A stretch of 64,000 nucleotides of DNA from G963664835 sp963664835 (GCA_963664835.2 CAXXUG010000008.1:124001-188000); one strand, 5' to 3'; counted from the stretch's first letter, positions 27,880-37,551 are shown. The notes: generated by a model from the sequence alone, not told the origin. Translations and numbers: made by a program.

Positions 27880-28830
27880 ATGCTGAGCCGGGTGGCGGAA
27901 TCCATCTACTGGATGAGCCGATACGTTGAGCGGGCGGAGAACGTCGCCCGGTTCGTCGACGTAAACGAGTTCCTGATGCTTGACCTGCCGCCGGGCATGC
28001 CGCAACAATGGGCGCCGCTGGTCGAAACGACCGGCGATGTCGAGGATTTCAAGAAGCGTTATGGACAGGAGAGTCAACCAAACGTCATCGCGTTCCTCAC
28101 CTTCGATCAAAAGAATCCTAACTCGATTCTCTCCTGCCTCCGCCGGGCGAGGGAGAACGCCCGCTCGATCCGGGAAATCATCTCGTCACCGATGTGGGAA
28201 GAGATTAACGAGACATACCTCCTTGTCGAGGAGGCGGCTGCCAGGAATCGCGGCGACGCCGCGTACGACTTCATGCGCCAGGTGAAACGCGCCAGCCAGA
28301 CTCTCGAAGGCATCACAAACGCGACGCTTTCCCACGGTGAGGCTTGGCATTTCAGCCGGATCGGGCGTTTGTTGGAGCGGGCCGACAAGACTACGCGCAT
28401 CGTCGACGTGAAATATTTCATGTTATTGCCCTCGCCGGCTGACGTCGGAAGCCCGACCGACGACCTGCACTGGACGGCCGTATTACACTCGACCAGCGCT
28501 TTCGAGATGTATCGCCAGCGCCACGGAATGGTCCGTTTGGACAGGACCGCGGAGTTCCTGGTTCTAGACTCTGAGTTCCCAAGGTCCGTGCGAAACTGCG
28601 TAAGGCGGGCCGACGAATCGATGCACACGGTGACCGGCACCCGCCCAGGTACGTTTCAAAACCAAGCCGAGCGCCGGCTGGGCCGGCTTGTGGCGGAGCT
28701 TGACTATACTGTTATGAGCGAAATCATCCTCCAAGGTCTGCACGAGTTCTTGGATGATCTTCAGGTCAAGCTAAATGAGGTAGGTGATGCGATCCATCAA
28801 TCTTTCTTTGCGCTCAGGCCTGTCGGATGA
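27880..28830 (+). CDS. Alpha-E domain protein
   Basis: A 316-residue mostly helical protein. MLSRVAESIYWMSRYVERAENVARFVDVN at the start and NATLSHGEAWHFSRIGRLLERADKTTRIVDVKY (about 145-175) are the alpha-E family signature. It always travels with the circularly permuted ATP-grasp and transglutaminase-like proteins; a role with them in making or handling a peptide is inferred. 58 bases follow the ATP-grasp stop. Confidence 0.92.
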   Translation: MLSRVAESIYWMSRYVERAENVARFVDVNEFLMLDLPPGMPQQWAPLVETTGDVEDFKKRYGQESQPNVIAFLTFDQKNPNSILSCLRRARENARSIREIISSPMWEEINETYLLVEEAAARNRGDAAYDFMRQVKRASQTLEGITNATLSHGEAWHFSRIGRLLERADKTTRIVDVKYFMLLPSPADVGSPTDDLHWTAVLHSTSAFEMYRQRHGMVRLDRTAEFLVLDSEFPRSVRNCVRRADESMHTVTGTRPGTFQNQAERRLGRLVAELDYTVMSEIILQGLHEFLDDLQVKLNEVGDAIHQSFFALRPVG

Positions 28831-28854
28831 GTACTCTAGAGGGAAAGCGGTGAA

Positions 28855-29610
28855 ATGACATTCTGCCTGGGAATCAATGTTCAAGAAGGCCTGATCGGAA
28901 TAGCCGACACCCGGATCACATCCGGTAACGAGACGCTCACCGCCCGCAAAGTAAGCATCTATGAACAGGGCGAAAGCGCCTTCTTCGTCATGACGTCGGG
29001 ACTGCGATCTATCAGTGACAAAGCATTGACCTATTTCGAGGAGGCGCTGTCGGAGCAGGCGGAAACGCTCTTGCGACTCTTCGAAGTCGTCAATTTGGTA
29101 GCCACGCAGATTCGCCGGGTATCGGCGGAGGACAAGCAGTCGCTTGAGGAGGCCGGCTTAGCTTTCGACATGAAAGCGCTCGTTGGCGGCCAGATGCCCG
29201 GGGACAAGACGCACAAACTCTACCTGATCTATTCCGAGGGGAACTGGGTGGATACCGGCAGGGGAACTCCGTACCACGTCATCGGCTCAACTGGATATGG
29301 AAAACCCATCCTGGACCGCACTCTAACCTACAACGACCCCATGCAACACGCGTTCAAGGTGGGTTGCTTGGCGTTCGACTCGACCAGAATCAGCGCCGCC
29401 GATGTCGACTTTCCTATAGACGCGGTGTTGTACCTGCCCGACACATTCCGCATCGTGGAGCACCGATACGAGGAGGAAGACCTCCTGGAAATCTCCACCT
29501 GGTGGCAGGAGAACTTGCGCCAGGCGGTGCAAGACCTGCCGTCGCGCTGGCTCGAGAAAGCCTTCGCCAAGCTAGCTCCTGTCACAAACCACAGGCCCGC
29601 GAACGACTGA
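28855..29610 (+). CDS. anbu: Anbu, ancestral proteasome beta-type peptidase
   Basis: A 251-residue bacterial proteasome homologue. After Met removal Thr would be the N-terminal nucleophile (MTFCLGI), followed by GLIGIADTRITSGNE and ARKVSIYE, the beta-subunit layout with Asp and Lys catalytic positions. GSTGYGKPILDRTL and the TRISAADVDFPIDAVLY segment are typical of Anbu. The cluster with ATP-grasp, alpha-E and transglutaminase genes is the known Anbu neighbourhood. The substrate is unknown. Confidence 0.93.
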   Translation: MTFCLGINVQEGLIGIADTRITSGNETLTARKVSIYEQGESAFFVMTSGLRSISDKALTYFEEALSEQAETLLRLFEVVNLVATQIRRVSAEDKQSLEEAGLAFDMKALVGGQMPGDKTHKLYLIYSEGNWVDTGRGTPYHVIGSTGYGKPILDRTLTYNDPMQHAFKVGCLAFDSTRISAADVDFPIDAVLYLPDTFRIVEHRYEEEDLLEISTWWQENLRQAVQDLPSRWLEKAFAKLAPVTNHRPAND

Positions 29611-29630
29611 GCGGGCCGGGTTCAAATCTC

Positions 29631-30512
29631 GTGCGATTCAGGGTCCGCCACACCACTAGCTATCGCTACAGCCGGCCGGTTTTCCTGGAGCCACATACAA
29701 TCCGATTGCGCCCACGCTGCGACAGCTCGCAACGGCTCCGGGGCTCCCGACTCCGAATCGATCCGCAGCCGGCGATCATCAGCGAGGCCCTGGACTCCGA
29801 GGGCAACGATGTCGCCTATACGTGGTTCGAAGGAACGACCGAGTCTCTGATCGTCGCATCGGAGTTCGAATTAGAGACCCTGCGCCGGAACCCGTTCGAC
29901 TACATACTGCTGGGTGAAGAAACGCATCACCTGCCTCTGGGGTATTCGGCGGAGTGGCGCGATCAGCTCGGCCGCTATATTGCCGGCTCCAACGGACCCG
30001 ACGGTCCTGTTGGGAGATTCGCTCGCTCGATCGCAGATTCGGCCGGCCGCGAGACCCTCCCATTCCTCGCGGTCCTCAACGGACGCATTTCCAAGAGCTA
30101 CGAAGTAGTGGTGCGGGAGGAGGGCGACCCCCTACCGGCGGAGGAAACTTTGAAATACACCAAGGCAGCCTGCCGCGATCTCGCCGTTCTGTTCATGGAG
30201 TGTTGTCGGTCGCTTGGGATAGCCAGCCGGTTCGTGAGCGGCTATCACCAGGGAGACCGCGTCGCTAACCAGCGTCACATGCACGCGTGGGCGGAGGTCT
30301 ATCTTCCCGGCGGAGGTTGGCGAGGATACGACCCGGCATATGGCCTAGCCGTCGCCGACCGGCACGTCGCGGTCGCCGCATCTGCCGCGCCTAGCTTGGC
30401 CGGCCCGTTGAGCGGCAGCTTCCGCGGCACCGGTGCCACCGCGACCATGGACGCCGAGATCTTCCTGGAGACGGCTGAATCTCAGCCGGAGTTGGAAGCG
30501 GGCGCCGGCTAG
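29631..30512 (+). CDS. Transglutaminase-like cysteine protease/amidase of the Anbu cluster
   Basis: A 293-residue protein. FRVRHTTSYRYSRPVFLEPHTIRLRP is the N-terminal domain of the family; the catalytic part has CRDLAVLFMECCRSLGIASRFVSGY, then HMHAWAEVYLPGGGWRGYDP, giving the Cys-His-Asp triad. GTG 29631 is chosen because the family starts there; longer in-frame starts overlap Anbu. It probably cuts or transfers a gamma-glutamyl-type bond. 20 bases after Anbu. Confidence 0.9.
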   Translation: MRFRVRHTTSYRYSRPVFLEPHTIRLRPRCDSSQRLRGSRLRIDPQPAIISEALDSEGNDVAYTWFEGTTESLIVASEFELETLRRNPFDYILLGEETHHLPLGYSAEWRDQLGRYIAGSNGPDGPVGRFARSIADSAGRETLPFLAVLNGRISKSYEVVVREEGDPLPAEETLKYTKAACRDLAVLFMECCRSLGIASRFVSGYHQGDRVANQRHMHAWAEVYLPGGGWRGYDPAYGLAVADRHVAVAASAAPSLAGPLSGSFRGTGATATMDAEIFLETAESQPELEAGAG

Positions 30513-31036
30513 GCCGAGGAATCTTGAGTCCGCGTTCTCCAATCGGTACGAAAGTCTAGATTCCGAATAAACTCGAAAATGTTGATGCACGGCAGGTTCA
30601 GATCCTCGCAAACGTCAGGCAAGTGGCGGTTTGCCCGTTTTTGGCTTGGCTTGGAAACCTCGTTGGTCACGACCGTACGCCGTCGCTGTTCGTCGGCGAG
30701 CGCATAGGCAACGAGAAATGGGTCCCGACCGACTTTCACAACTTCGTCATCTGTCAAATCACGGGCGTATCCCTGACTTGCCACCTTGGAAACCAACTCC
30801 ACTTCGACGGACTCATCGAGTACAAGCAAATCCCTACTAGCAATTAGCCACTCCACTAGCGCATCCGGGGAAGTCGGTGCCGGGAGGACGATTTCTTCGT
30901 ACATTTCCTGAGGCACCTTCACCCGGCCCATTTCGCCCATCGCAACCAACCATTCCCAGAATTCCGGGACGCGGTCGATCGGATAGTAGTCCCTGTCCGC
31001 GTCTACAAGCACATTGGAGTCGAGGAGGTAGAGCAC
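30509..31036 (-). CDS. DUF4411 PIN-like toxin
   Basis: A 175-residue DUF4411 protein: YLLDSNVLVDADRDYYPIDRVPEFWEWL is the family N-terminus with the first Asp; DPFLVAYALADEQRRRTVVTNEV (about 100-125) carries the later acidic residue; NLPCINIFEFIR ends the fold. It follows an XRE-ImmA gene by 9 bases, the classic TA order for this family. Its 3' end overlaps the transglutaminase gene by 4 bases. Confidence 0.88.
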   Translation of the reverse strand: MLYLLDSNVLVDADRDYYPIDRVPEFWEWLVAMGEMGRVKVPQEMYEEIVLPAPTSPDALVEWLIASRDLLVLDESVEVELVSKVASQGYARDLTDDEVVKVGRDPFLVAYALADEQRRRTVVTNEVSKPSQKRANRHLPDVCEDLNLPCINIFEFIRNLDFRTDWRTRTQDSSA

Positions 31037-31045
31037 GTATACGAA

Positions 31046-32233
31046 CTATGGCGAACGCCCGACCCCGATCAGCGGCTGAACCTGCCTGGATTTCACCCCT
31101 AAGATCCGTGCCGCCTTGGCCGTTGACAAGGCATCTGCCGCCATCAGGCGACGTACCAGATTGACTATTCGTCCACCCAACCGATGGCGACGTACCGTGT
31201 AGTAATTGGGCCCAGTCTCCCGCTGGCTGCTTCGCTCGCGGTCGTTTGCCCGGTTTTCACTCCATTCTTTGCGGTAGGCGGCACCCAGCCGGACAAAAGT
31301 CTCATGGCTGAGAAGCCGAGCGCTATATGCTTTGTACGCAACCATAGTCCGGCTCACATTGAACTGGTCGGCCAGGGCACTGACTTGTTCCAACAGCAAC
31401 TCATAATCGCCTTTATCGTCGAGCACAGCGAGATCCAGTTCACGTGCAGGCAGCAAGAATTCTCCGGCAACATCGTTGCAGAACCTTTCGAGTTTGCTAT
31501 CGCCGAAGGGTCCGCTGACGCCAGTTTGTCCCAGCAGCAGGTGAACAGTCTCATGTAACAACGTGAACGACCACGCCGGCCTGGCGTCGTGATCGTTAAT
31601 CACAACAAAGGGAGCTATGCTGTCAGCTATGGAAAACCCGCGAAAAACGCTAGTGTCAAGTGCGGTAACGTAATTACCCAAATCGCCCTTGAGAAGCACG
31701 AAAATCCCCGCCTTTTCCGCACTCTTGCGTAACAGCCGGAAACCCGCATCCGCATTTGGTTCCGCACGGTAGTCTTTCGAATCGAGGCCTAGGAGCGATC
31801 TGAGGGATTCAAGGACTTCCTCCGACTCGTCCCCAAGCCGGTGTGAGCCGATGAATGACAACAGTTCCGCCTCATCCTCAAGTACGGCTCGAACCATGCT
31901 TTGCCGTGCTCTTACTTCCCGAACCAGCGAATCCAACAATGCCTCATCGGATTTCGAATTATCCTTGGGAAAGTTGCGAAAGTCGGCGCCGCGATTGCCC
32001 CGACGGGGAGGCCTGGATAGGTAGAAGGTTAGAAGCGGCCGGCGGTATTGGGCTTCCATCTTCAACAGCTGAGGGCGGGAGGGTTCCTTGTCGCCGTTTT
32101 CTAGGGCCGCCAGTTTCTCTGTTGCGGTAGATCTTGAGCTATTTTGGAAGCCCAGCTTCTTGGCCGCTTGTTCTCGGCTTAGGCCGGCCGTCTCTCGGGC
32201 CCAAACGATGATTTCAGGATTGACCTTGGGCAT
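31046..32233 (-). CDS. XRE regulator with ImmA/IrrE metallopeptidase domain
   Basis: A 395-residue protein: HTH (INPEIIVWARETAGLSREQAAKKLGF-like start, residues 4-60) then a peptidase domain with LLHETVHLLLG (HExxH, about residue 225) and CNDVAGEFLLPARELD. It is the antitoxin/regulator of the DUF4411 gene. Longer than the paralogous XRE-ImmA at 10361 and not closely alike in the HTH. Confidence 0.88.
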   Translation of the reverse strand: MPKVNPEIIVWARETAGLSREQAAKKLGFQNSSRSTATEKLAALENGDKEPSRPQLLKMEAQYRRPLLTFYLSRPPRRGNRGADFRNFPKDNSKSDEALLDSLVREVRARQSMVRAVLEDEAELLSFIGSHRLGDESEEVLESLRSLLGLDSKDYRAEPNADAGFRLLRKSAEKAGIFVLLKGDLGNYVTALDTSVFRGFSIADSIAPFVVINDHDARPAWSFTLLHETVHLLLGQTGVSGPFGDSKLERFCNDVAGEFLLPARELDLAVLDDKGDYELLLEQVSALADQFNVSRTMVAYKAYSARLLSHETFVRLGAAYRKEWSENRANDRERSSQRETGPNYYTVRRHRLGGRIVNLVRRLMAADALSTAKAARILGVKSRQVQPLIGVGRSP

Positions 32234-32457
32234 CTTGTCGCGATCCTTACATACGCGCTACAGAGTTCCTTTACGTTAAGATCGGCCCATTCAATTTAGC
32301 AAGGCAGGTTGATCGTATCACTCAAACCGGGCTGGCGCTCCTCGCGACGCTTCAATCCACACCTGTCTTCTTAGTAGGCGATTCCCCTGACAACATCCCC
32401 GCGCCGACATCTGGAAGCAGTCTTCCCTGAAATAAGTAAATGTTTTTTGGAAGTCCC

Positions 32458-33336
32458 CTACCAGGGCATCGTGCGCTTGGTGTACCGCCGGCCGATATCG
32501 GCCGCCTCTTCTCCGTCTTCGCCGCAGGAACCAATCATGACGCCGGCTTTGATCTGGTCGATTACGTTGTCCGGCCCCATCCGTTCGAGGAATGCGATAC
32601 CGGCCGACTTGCAGGCTTGGAAGACACGATTCCGCGCCCGCCTCATTTCCGGAGGGTGGGGTGCATCGTGCGCGTCGGCGTAGCCAAACGACATCCCCAT
32701 ATCGCCCGGCCCCCACTCGGCGGCGCCGATCCCGGGGACCAGTGTGCTGGCCTCGGCACTCTCCACCGCGATACGGTTCTCGATCTTCAGACAGAGCAGG
32801 ATCTCTCCATCCGGATTCAACGGCCATGGATCCGCCAGTTGTACGTACTCCTCTTCGCTGACCCCCCAGATCGCGGCGGCCGGCCCCTGTCCTCCCTGTC
32901 CACGCCGGCCCTGTTCCAGTCCTTGGCCGACGCCCAGCTTGGCGGAACCATATCGAGCCGCCTCCACAAACGCCCGTACGCCGGCCGGTTGCTCGGCGTG
33001 GCACAAGATCAGGCCATGTACGCCGGTAGATAGCGCTTGCTTGGCCATCCAGGCGTTGGCCCGCACCACCTGCTCGCTGCTACCGTCGGTCGGCAGAGTT
33101 ACAAGTACGGCCGGAGTACGATGGCCGCTCTTGGTTGGGCCGGCCGCCACCAGTCCGCGCATAAAGGCACGCAAGCCGGCCATGTCAAACGGATGATGCT
33201 CGCCCTCGGCGATCAGATAGTCCGCCCAGGTATCTGCGTAGTGGAGGCCGACTTCATAGGTCAACTCGGTCACGGCCGTGTAGTAGATCGGTTGGCCTTG
33301 CTCAAGCAACTCGATTGCGCGATTTATTCTCGCCAT
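32458..33336 (-). CDS. HpaI/HpcH-type aldolase family protein
   Basis: A 292-residue class II (metal-dependent) aldolase-like protein of the HpaI/citrate lyase family. ILLCLKIENRIAVES gives the metal-binding Glu, and GIGAAEWGPGDMGMSFGY is the phosphate/carboxylate loop region with the Asp ligand. Enzymes of this family cleave or form 2-oxo acids with pyruvate. Stand-alone gene; substrate unknown. Confidence 0.85.
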   Translation of the reverse strand: MARINRAIELLEQGQPIYYTAVTELTYEVGLHYADTWADYLIAEGEHHPFDMAGLRAFMRGLVAAGPTKSGHRTPAVLVTLPTDGSSEQVVRANAWMAKQALSTGVHGLILCHAEQPAGVRAFVEAARYGSAKLGVGQGLEQGRRGQGGQGPAAAIWGVSEEEYVQLADPWPLNPDGEILLCLKIENRIAVESAEASTLVPGIGAAEWGPGDMGMSFGYADAHDAPHPPEMRRARNRVFQACKSAGIAFLERMGPDNVIDQIKAGVMIGSCGEDGEEAADIGRRYTKRTMPW

Positions 33337-33560
33337 GCGGTGCTCCTGATCAAATCACTATGAGTGAACGGGGAGTTAGGCGGATCGTCCTTCATGCTGT
33401 GGGTTGGACTGGCGCACTCTTATCGGTAACCCAAGCGCGAAGAGCAGCCCGCGGCCGAGCGCCTGCGCGAAGTGTGAAGAACGAACAGTGAGGCAGGTTT
33501 GAGCGGATTATCGGCGCACCGTGCGCTCTACAGACCAGCTCGCAACATAGACTGAGGGAC

Positions 33561-33683
33561 CTAGTTCTGACCGCTGAGCGCGCGCAGCGTTTCCGCTTCG
33601 TCCTCGGCTGACTTCCACCACAACCACATGACGGCGGCCGCGCCAACCACGGCTCCCACGCCGAACCCTAATATAAAACTCAT
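33561..33683 (-). CDS. Small single-span membrane protein (40 aa)
   Basis: ATG at 33683 preceded by AAGGTGAG, reading MSFILGFGVGAVVGAAAVMW as one membrane span with glycine-rich face, then WWKSAEDEAETLRALSG as a charged cytoplasmic helix. Layout like YtxH-type small proteins. The good ribosome binding site and clean hydrophobic profile argue it is real. Confidence 0.6.
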   Translation of the reverse strand: MSFILGFGVGAVVGAAAVMWLWWKSAEDEAETLRALSGQN

Positions 33684-34093
33684 CTATTACTACTCACCTT
33701 AGATTTGTCGCCAAGGTATCGACGCCTAACTAGTGATAGCATAGTACCCCAACTAGCCGACTAAAACAAACGACCGACCGGACTTAACATCCACCTGTTA
33801 ATTCGGTTTGGCTGAGTCCTGGTCGCCAACATCTCTTCCAGTGTCGCTAAGTGAGCTTAACCCGGCCATATTCTTCCGAACTCGACTCACGGCTACACTC
33901 GTCATCTTCGTACTTCTCACATGCCTTTTTGGGCTTTCCATGGTGTGATCTAACTCGCGACGGCGGCGAGTCAAATAAATGTTCACGCAGTTCGACTTGG
34001 CGCAACTATTCTAGAGGGGGCCACACACCAGGCGATGGGCATCGCGACCATGATTGAAAACGACGTGCCTTCAAACCAACTCTCACTGATCGA
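33684..34093. other. Intergenic, no gene supported
   Basis: AT-richer than average with only short frames on either strand; no promoter pair or RNA gene recognised. Confidence 0.4.
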
Positions 34094-34525
34094 TCAACCA
34101 TCTGTGTCCATAACCTCAAAGGTCAGACTTTGGTTGATCGGCCAAAAATCCATTCGCCAATGCCTAAGAATGTCCCGCCCAAGAAGCGATGGCAAGCCGG
34201 CAACGTAGCTGGATTGTCCGGGTCGCATAATCCTTATTTGGATGAGGTATGCGATCAAGCCTTCATTATCATCATTAAACATGACGACGGCACGTTCGAC
34301 GTAACACATAGCAGTTCCGCCCACACCATGGACAGGCGTTTCTTGATCGAGCAAGGAGTAATCAAGCCCAAGTCGCTCGGCATCCTTGGGCATCAACAAA
34401 GTGTAATCGGCGCCGGTATCCACAAGAAATGAAATCGGGCCGCCAATCTCCAAATCCAATATCTGTAGGTGACCATCGAGTTGGGGACGACCCGTTCCGT
34501 CATTGAAGCGACCATGTAATGTCAC
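34094..34525 (-). CDS. Retropepsin-like aspartic protease
   Basis: A 143-residue single-domain aspartic protease: FLVDTGADYTLLMPKDAERLGL contains the DTGA active site (about residues 35-38), then VHGVGGTAMCYVERAV and PSLLGRDILRHWRMDF (the ILG-like second loop). It would act as a dimer. GTG start shares its G with the stop of the DUF5678 gene (TAGTG), so the two are translationally coupled. Confidence 0.85.
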   Translation of the reverse strand: MTLHGRFNDGTGRPQLDGHLQILDLEIGGPISFLVDTGADYTLLMPKDAERLGLDYSLLDQETPVHGVGGTAMCYVERAVVMFNDDNEGLIAYLIQIRIMRPGQSSYVAGLPSLLGRDILRHWRMDFWPINQSLTFEVMDTDG

Positions 34526-34818
34526 TAGAGAATCGTAGCTACAGGATCCGGATCTATGTAGTGTATATAAACCCGTTGCCGACGCAATCCTGCTGCATCG
34601 GCACGGTAAAGAACTTCACCTAGTGAATTCCCGACTACCCTAACCTTGCCTTCATGAAATCCAACCCATTGTTTCGGATATTCCTTCAGCAATTCACTAT
34701 AGCGTGAGTCAAAGTCCCTCGCATTTGTGCCGAAAACTTCTAAGTCCTCGCGTATTTGTTGGGAATCATCCATGGAAAGCCAGTCGATATGCTTCTTTTG
34801 CGCTTGTCTTTTGTCCAT
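34525..34818 (-). CDS. DUF5678 protein
   Basis: A 97-residue protein: ELLKEYPKQWVGFHEGKVRVVGNSLGEVLYRADAAGLRRQRVYIHYID is the DUF5678 core (about 46-93). ATG 34818 is chosen over 34842 because AGAGGAG lies 6 bases before it. DUF5678 and retropepsin-like genes often occur as a pair; the role is unknown. A TA-like or regulatory-proteolysis pair is a guess. Confidence 0.75.
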   Translation of the reverse strand: MDKRQAQKKHIDWLSMDDSQQIREDLEVFGTNARDFDSRYSELLKEYPKQWVGFHEGKVRVVGNSLGEVLYRADAAGLRRQRVYIHYIDPDPVATIL

Positions 34819-34842
34819 GATGTCTCCTCTCGATCTGGACAT

Positions 34843-35227
34843 CGGCGATTCTGTCTAACTCAACCTCCTTCTCGACTTCAACTACCCTCTCGACTTCGAC
34901 AGCTACACACTTGTCCCCCAATCACGCACATCTATTTGGAACGCTCGCGCTTTTGCTATTGGAAAGAAACAAGTATCTATGTGAATAGAGTGTGCCATAT
35001 ATTCCAGGATAGCGCAGGGTTGTCAAGCGCCAATCTTGCAGCCGCGTTTGCGTGCACTCGCGGAGGTCGCAGGCGAAATTGGCCGGCAATTTCAAACTGA
35101 TTCTCTAGTTCGGGACCGCTCCCAAGCCAGGCCGGTCCAAACCCTTTACCCAAGAGACTCGTGCCTCGGTGGGGAGATGCGACCTAGGTTACAGCCGGCT
35201 GCGTGCGCGCGCCGGCAGCTCGGCGCC
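34843..35227. other. Intergenic, no gene supported
   Basis: Short frames only. Presumably contains the promoter of the DUF5678 pair and the 3' end of the glutamate dehydrogenase transcript. Confidence 0.4.
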
Positions 35228-36499
35228 TCACGGGAATATGCCTCTGATTTCAGTTGCTTCGGTGACCCTCTCGATTGCCAGCATCAGGGCCGCCGTCCGC
35301 AGGTCCACCCGGTGACGATCGCTGGTCTCCACAACCGAGGCGAAAGCCTGCGTCATCACTCGTTCCAACTGTGTGTTGATCTGGCTCTCGTCCCAGAAGA
35401 ACGCCTGTAGACTCTGGACCCATTCGAAGTAGGAAACCGTGACGCCGCCGGCGTTTGCAAGAACGTCCGGCACGACGATCACGTTGTTGCCCTGGAGGAT
35501 GAGATCGGCGTCCGGCGTTACCGGCCCATTCGCTCCCTCGACGATTACCTTGGCCCGCACCTGGTCGGCGTTGCGCAGGTTGATCTGGTTCTCCAAAGCT
35601 GCAGGTACCAGAACATCGACCGGAAGGGTAAGCAGATCGGCGTTTGTAATCGGATCAGCCTGGGGAAAGCCGCATAGCCATCCGGTTTCCTGCTTGTAGA
35701 GGTGGACGGCGGTTGGGTCCAGGCCGTTTGGATTGTAGATGCCGCCCCGGGCGTCGCTGACGGCTACTACTCTATAGGCGCTGTCCTTACCGAGAAGCTT
35801 GACGAGCTCGCCGCCGACGTTGCCGAATCCTTGGACCGCGACTGAGACAGGCTCAGCGGCCGGCAACCAGCGTTTCAGCGCCTCGCGAATCATGAAGAGG
35901 CATCCCCTTGCGGTAGCCTCCAGCCGGCCCTCGGAACCGCCAATGCTGAGGGGCTTGCCGGTTACGACCGCTGGCACCGAGTAGCCATGCAGCATCGAAT
36001 AAGTGTCCATGATCCATCCCATGATCTTTGGCGAGGTGTTCATATCGGGTGCGGGGATGTCGCGCTCGGGTCCGATCAGGATCATTATCTCGGCGGCGTA
36101 GCGCCGGGTCAGGTTTTCGAGCTCGTTCTCGGAAAGCTCATTCGGGGTAACGATTACTCCACCTTTCGCCCCGCCGTAGGGGATGTTTACCACCGCGCAC
36201 TTCCAGGTCATCCACATCGCGAGCGCCTTGACCTCGTCCAGCGTGACACCCGGATGGTAGCGAATGCCGCCCTTGGCCGGTCCGCGGGCAATGTTGTGCT
36301 GGACCCGAAACCCGCTAAACATCCGGATGCTGTGATCATCCATCTGGGTAGGGAAGGTGACAGTCAACTCGCGCTTGCACTCGCGCAACAGTCCTCGCAT
36401 GTTGTCGTCGAGCTTGAGTACTTCGGCCGTCTCGTCAAACTGGCGCTGCGCCATCGCGAAGATGCCTTCAGGTTCTGCAATGGTTCGTTCAATCGCCAT
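35228..36499 (-). CDS. gdhA: Glutamate dehydrogenase
   Basis: Glu/Leu/Phe/Val dehydrogenase family, 423 residues; interconverts glutamate with 2-oxoglutarate and ammonia. MFSGFRVQHNIARGPAKGGIRYHP (about 60-83) and MWMTWKCAVVNIPYGGAKGGV (substrate Lys residues) are diagnostic; VAVQGFGNVGGELVKLL (about 218-235) is the NAD(P) fold; ANAGGVTVSYFEWVQ is the C-terminal signature. Coenzyme choice cannot be told by eye. 51 bases behind the UroD-like gene on the same strand. Confidence 0.95.
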   Translation of the reverse strand: MAIERTIAEPEGIFAMAQRQFDETAEVLKLDDNMRGLLRECKRELTVTFPTQMDDHSIRMFSGFRVQHNIARGPAKGGIRYHPGVTLDEVKALAMWMTWKCAVVNIPYGGAKGGVIVTPNELSENELENLTRRYAAEIMILIGPERDIPAPDMNTSPKIMGWIMDTYSMLHGYSVPAVVTGKPLSIGGSEGRLEATARGCLFMIREALKRWLPAAEPVSVAVQGFGNVGGELVKLLGKDSAYRVVAVSDARGGIYNPNGLDPTAVHLYKQETGWLCGFPQADPITNADLLTLPVDVLVPAALENQINLRNADQVRAKVIVEGANGPVTPDADLILQGNNVIVVPDVLANAGGVTVSYFEWVQSLQAFFWDESQINTQLERVMTQAFASVVETSDRHRVDLRTAALMLAIERVTEATEIRGIFP

Positions 36500-36550
36500 A
36501 GCTGTCTCTTCTATTCTCAGCTTCTAGCCGTCACCGAGGTTTTCCGGTGT

Positions 36551-37489
36551 CTAAGAGACCTCGTCAAGCGCCTCGCGGGCGGCATGCAGCAGATGCTCTG
36601 GATTCTCGTCGGGGATGGAGCAACCGTTCGCGAGTATGAAGCGATGGCCGGCGACCTGACCGATCGCGTCCTCCATCTCTTCGCGAATTTGCTCCTTGGT
36701 GCCCGCGGTGATCGCTCCGCTCTCGTCGATCCCGCCCATCAGGCACTTGTTGGGTGCCTTCTCGCGGACCTGGGACAGGCTAATCCCGGTAACACGATCG
36801 CTCCAGCTCATTACCGGAGCCGGATAGGAGAGAAATGGGTCAATGTTCAGATCGCTGGAGGCGTGCACGTGCAGGGTAGTCAACCAACCCTTACCGGCGC
36901 CGGCCAACGCCATTAGGTCATAGGGCCGGCCGAACTCAGCATATTGCAGATCGCTGCACAGATTATCGCCGGCGCCGTGGACGGCGAAGAAGATCCCGTC
37001 CGCGCCAGTTTCTATCGCCGCCTGATTGAACTGCCTCAGGTTGCCGGCCAGAGTCGCCAGTGCCCGGTGCAACTGGACTGGGTTGCTGCTCATGTGTCGC
37101 GCGACCAATTCAGAGCCGGCGAACCTGATCGCGTAGGCGAGAGGCGAGAAAAGCGTGACGACGATGGGTGTCTCTGGGCCGGCCCTATCACGAAGGATCT
37201 CGATAGTATCCAGAATGCGGCCCAAGTCCCCCTGGTACGGTTCCAGGTCCGCTATCAACGACCAGTCATCCGCCGAGCGGATACTATCGTTAGGGAACGG
37301 ATAGCGAATGTCCGGCATTATCTTGAAAATGTCCAGGTCGAAGGCGCTGAAGAACTCGTCCGTCATTCGGGCCAACGCCAAGGGAGAACCTTCGGGCTTG
37401 AAGTGGTGCCAAAAGCAGAGCGGAACTCGGTCAACACCGCCTCCTTCGACGGCGGCGCGTACTCGCTCCATCTTTGTCATGGGTTGCAT
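36551..37489 (-). CDS. Uroporphyrinogen decarboxylase-family protein
   Basis: A 312-residue URO-D fold protein (MTKMERVRAAVEGGGVDRVPLCFW start; FVHGAGDNL-like middle; HRFILANGCSIPDENPEHL end). The family includes HemE and corrinoid-dependent methyltransferases of the MtaA/CmuA type. The end motif with NGCSIP and the absence of other haem genes favour a methyltransferase or catabolic role over HemE. GAGGTG lies 6 bases before the ATG. Confidence 0.8.
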   Translation of the reverse strand: MQPMTKMERVRAAVEGGGVDRVPLCFWHHFKPEGSPLALARMTDEFFSAFDLDIFKIMPDIRYPFPNDSIRSADDWSLIADLEPYQGDLGRILDTIEILRDRAGPETPIVVTLFSPLAYAIRFAGSELVARHMSSNPVQLHRALATLAGNLRQFNQAAIETGADGIFFAVHGAGDNLCSDLQYAEFGRPYDLMALAGAGKGWLTTLHVHASSDLNIDPFLSYPAPVMSWSDRVTGISLSQVREKAPNKCLMGGIDESGAITAGTKEQIREEMEDAIGQVAGHRFILANGCSIPDENPEHLLHAAREALDEVS

Positions 37490-37551
37490 GATTTCACCTC
37501 TGATCTATGCACAGACCGGTACGACGGTCTCAGATTTAGTTTAGCAGACGC

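Noticed and set aside
29610..29640. GGGTTCAAATC resembling a tRNA T-loop
   Set aside because: No acceptor, anticodon or D-arm around it; lies in a gene junction.
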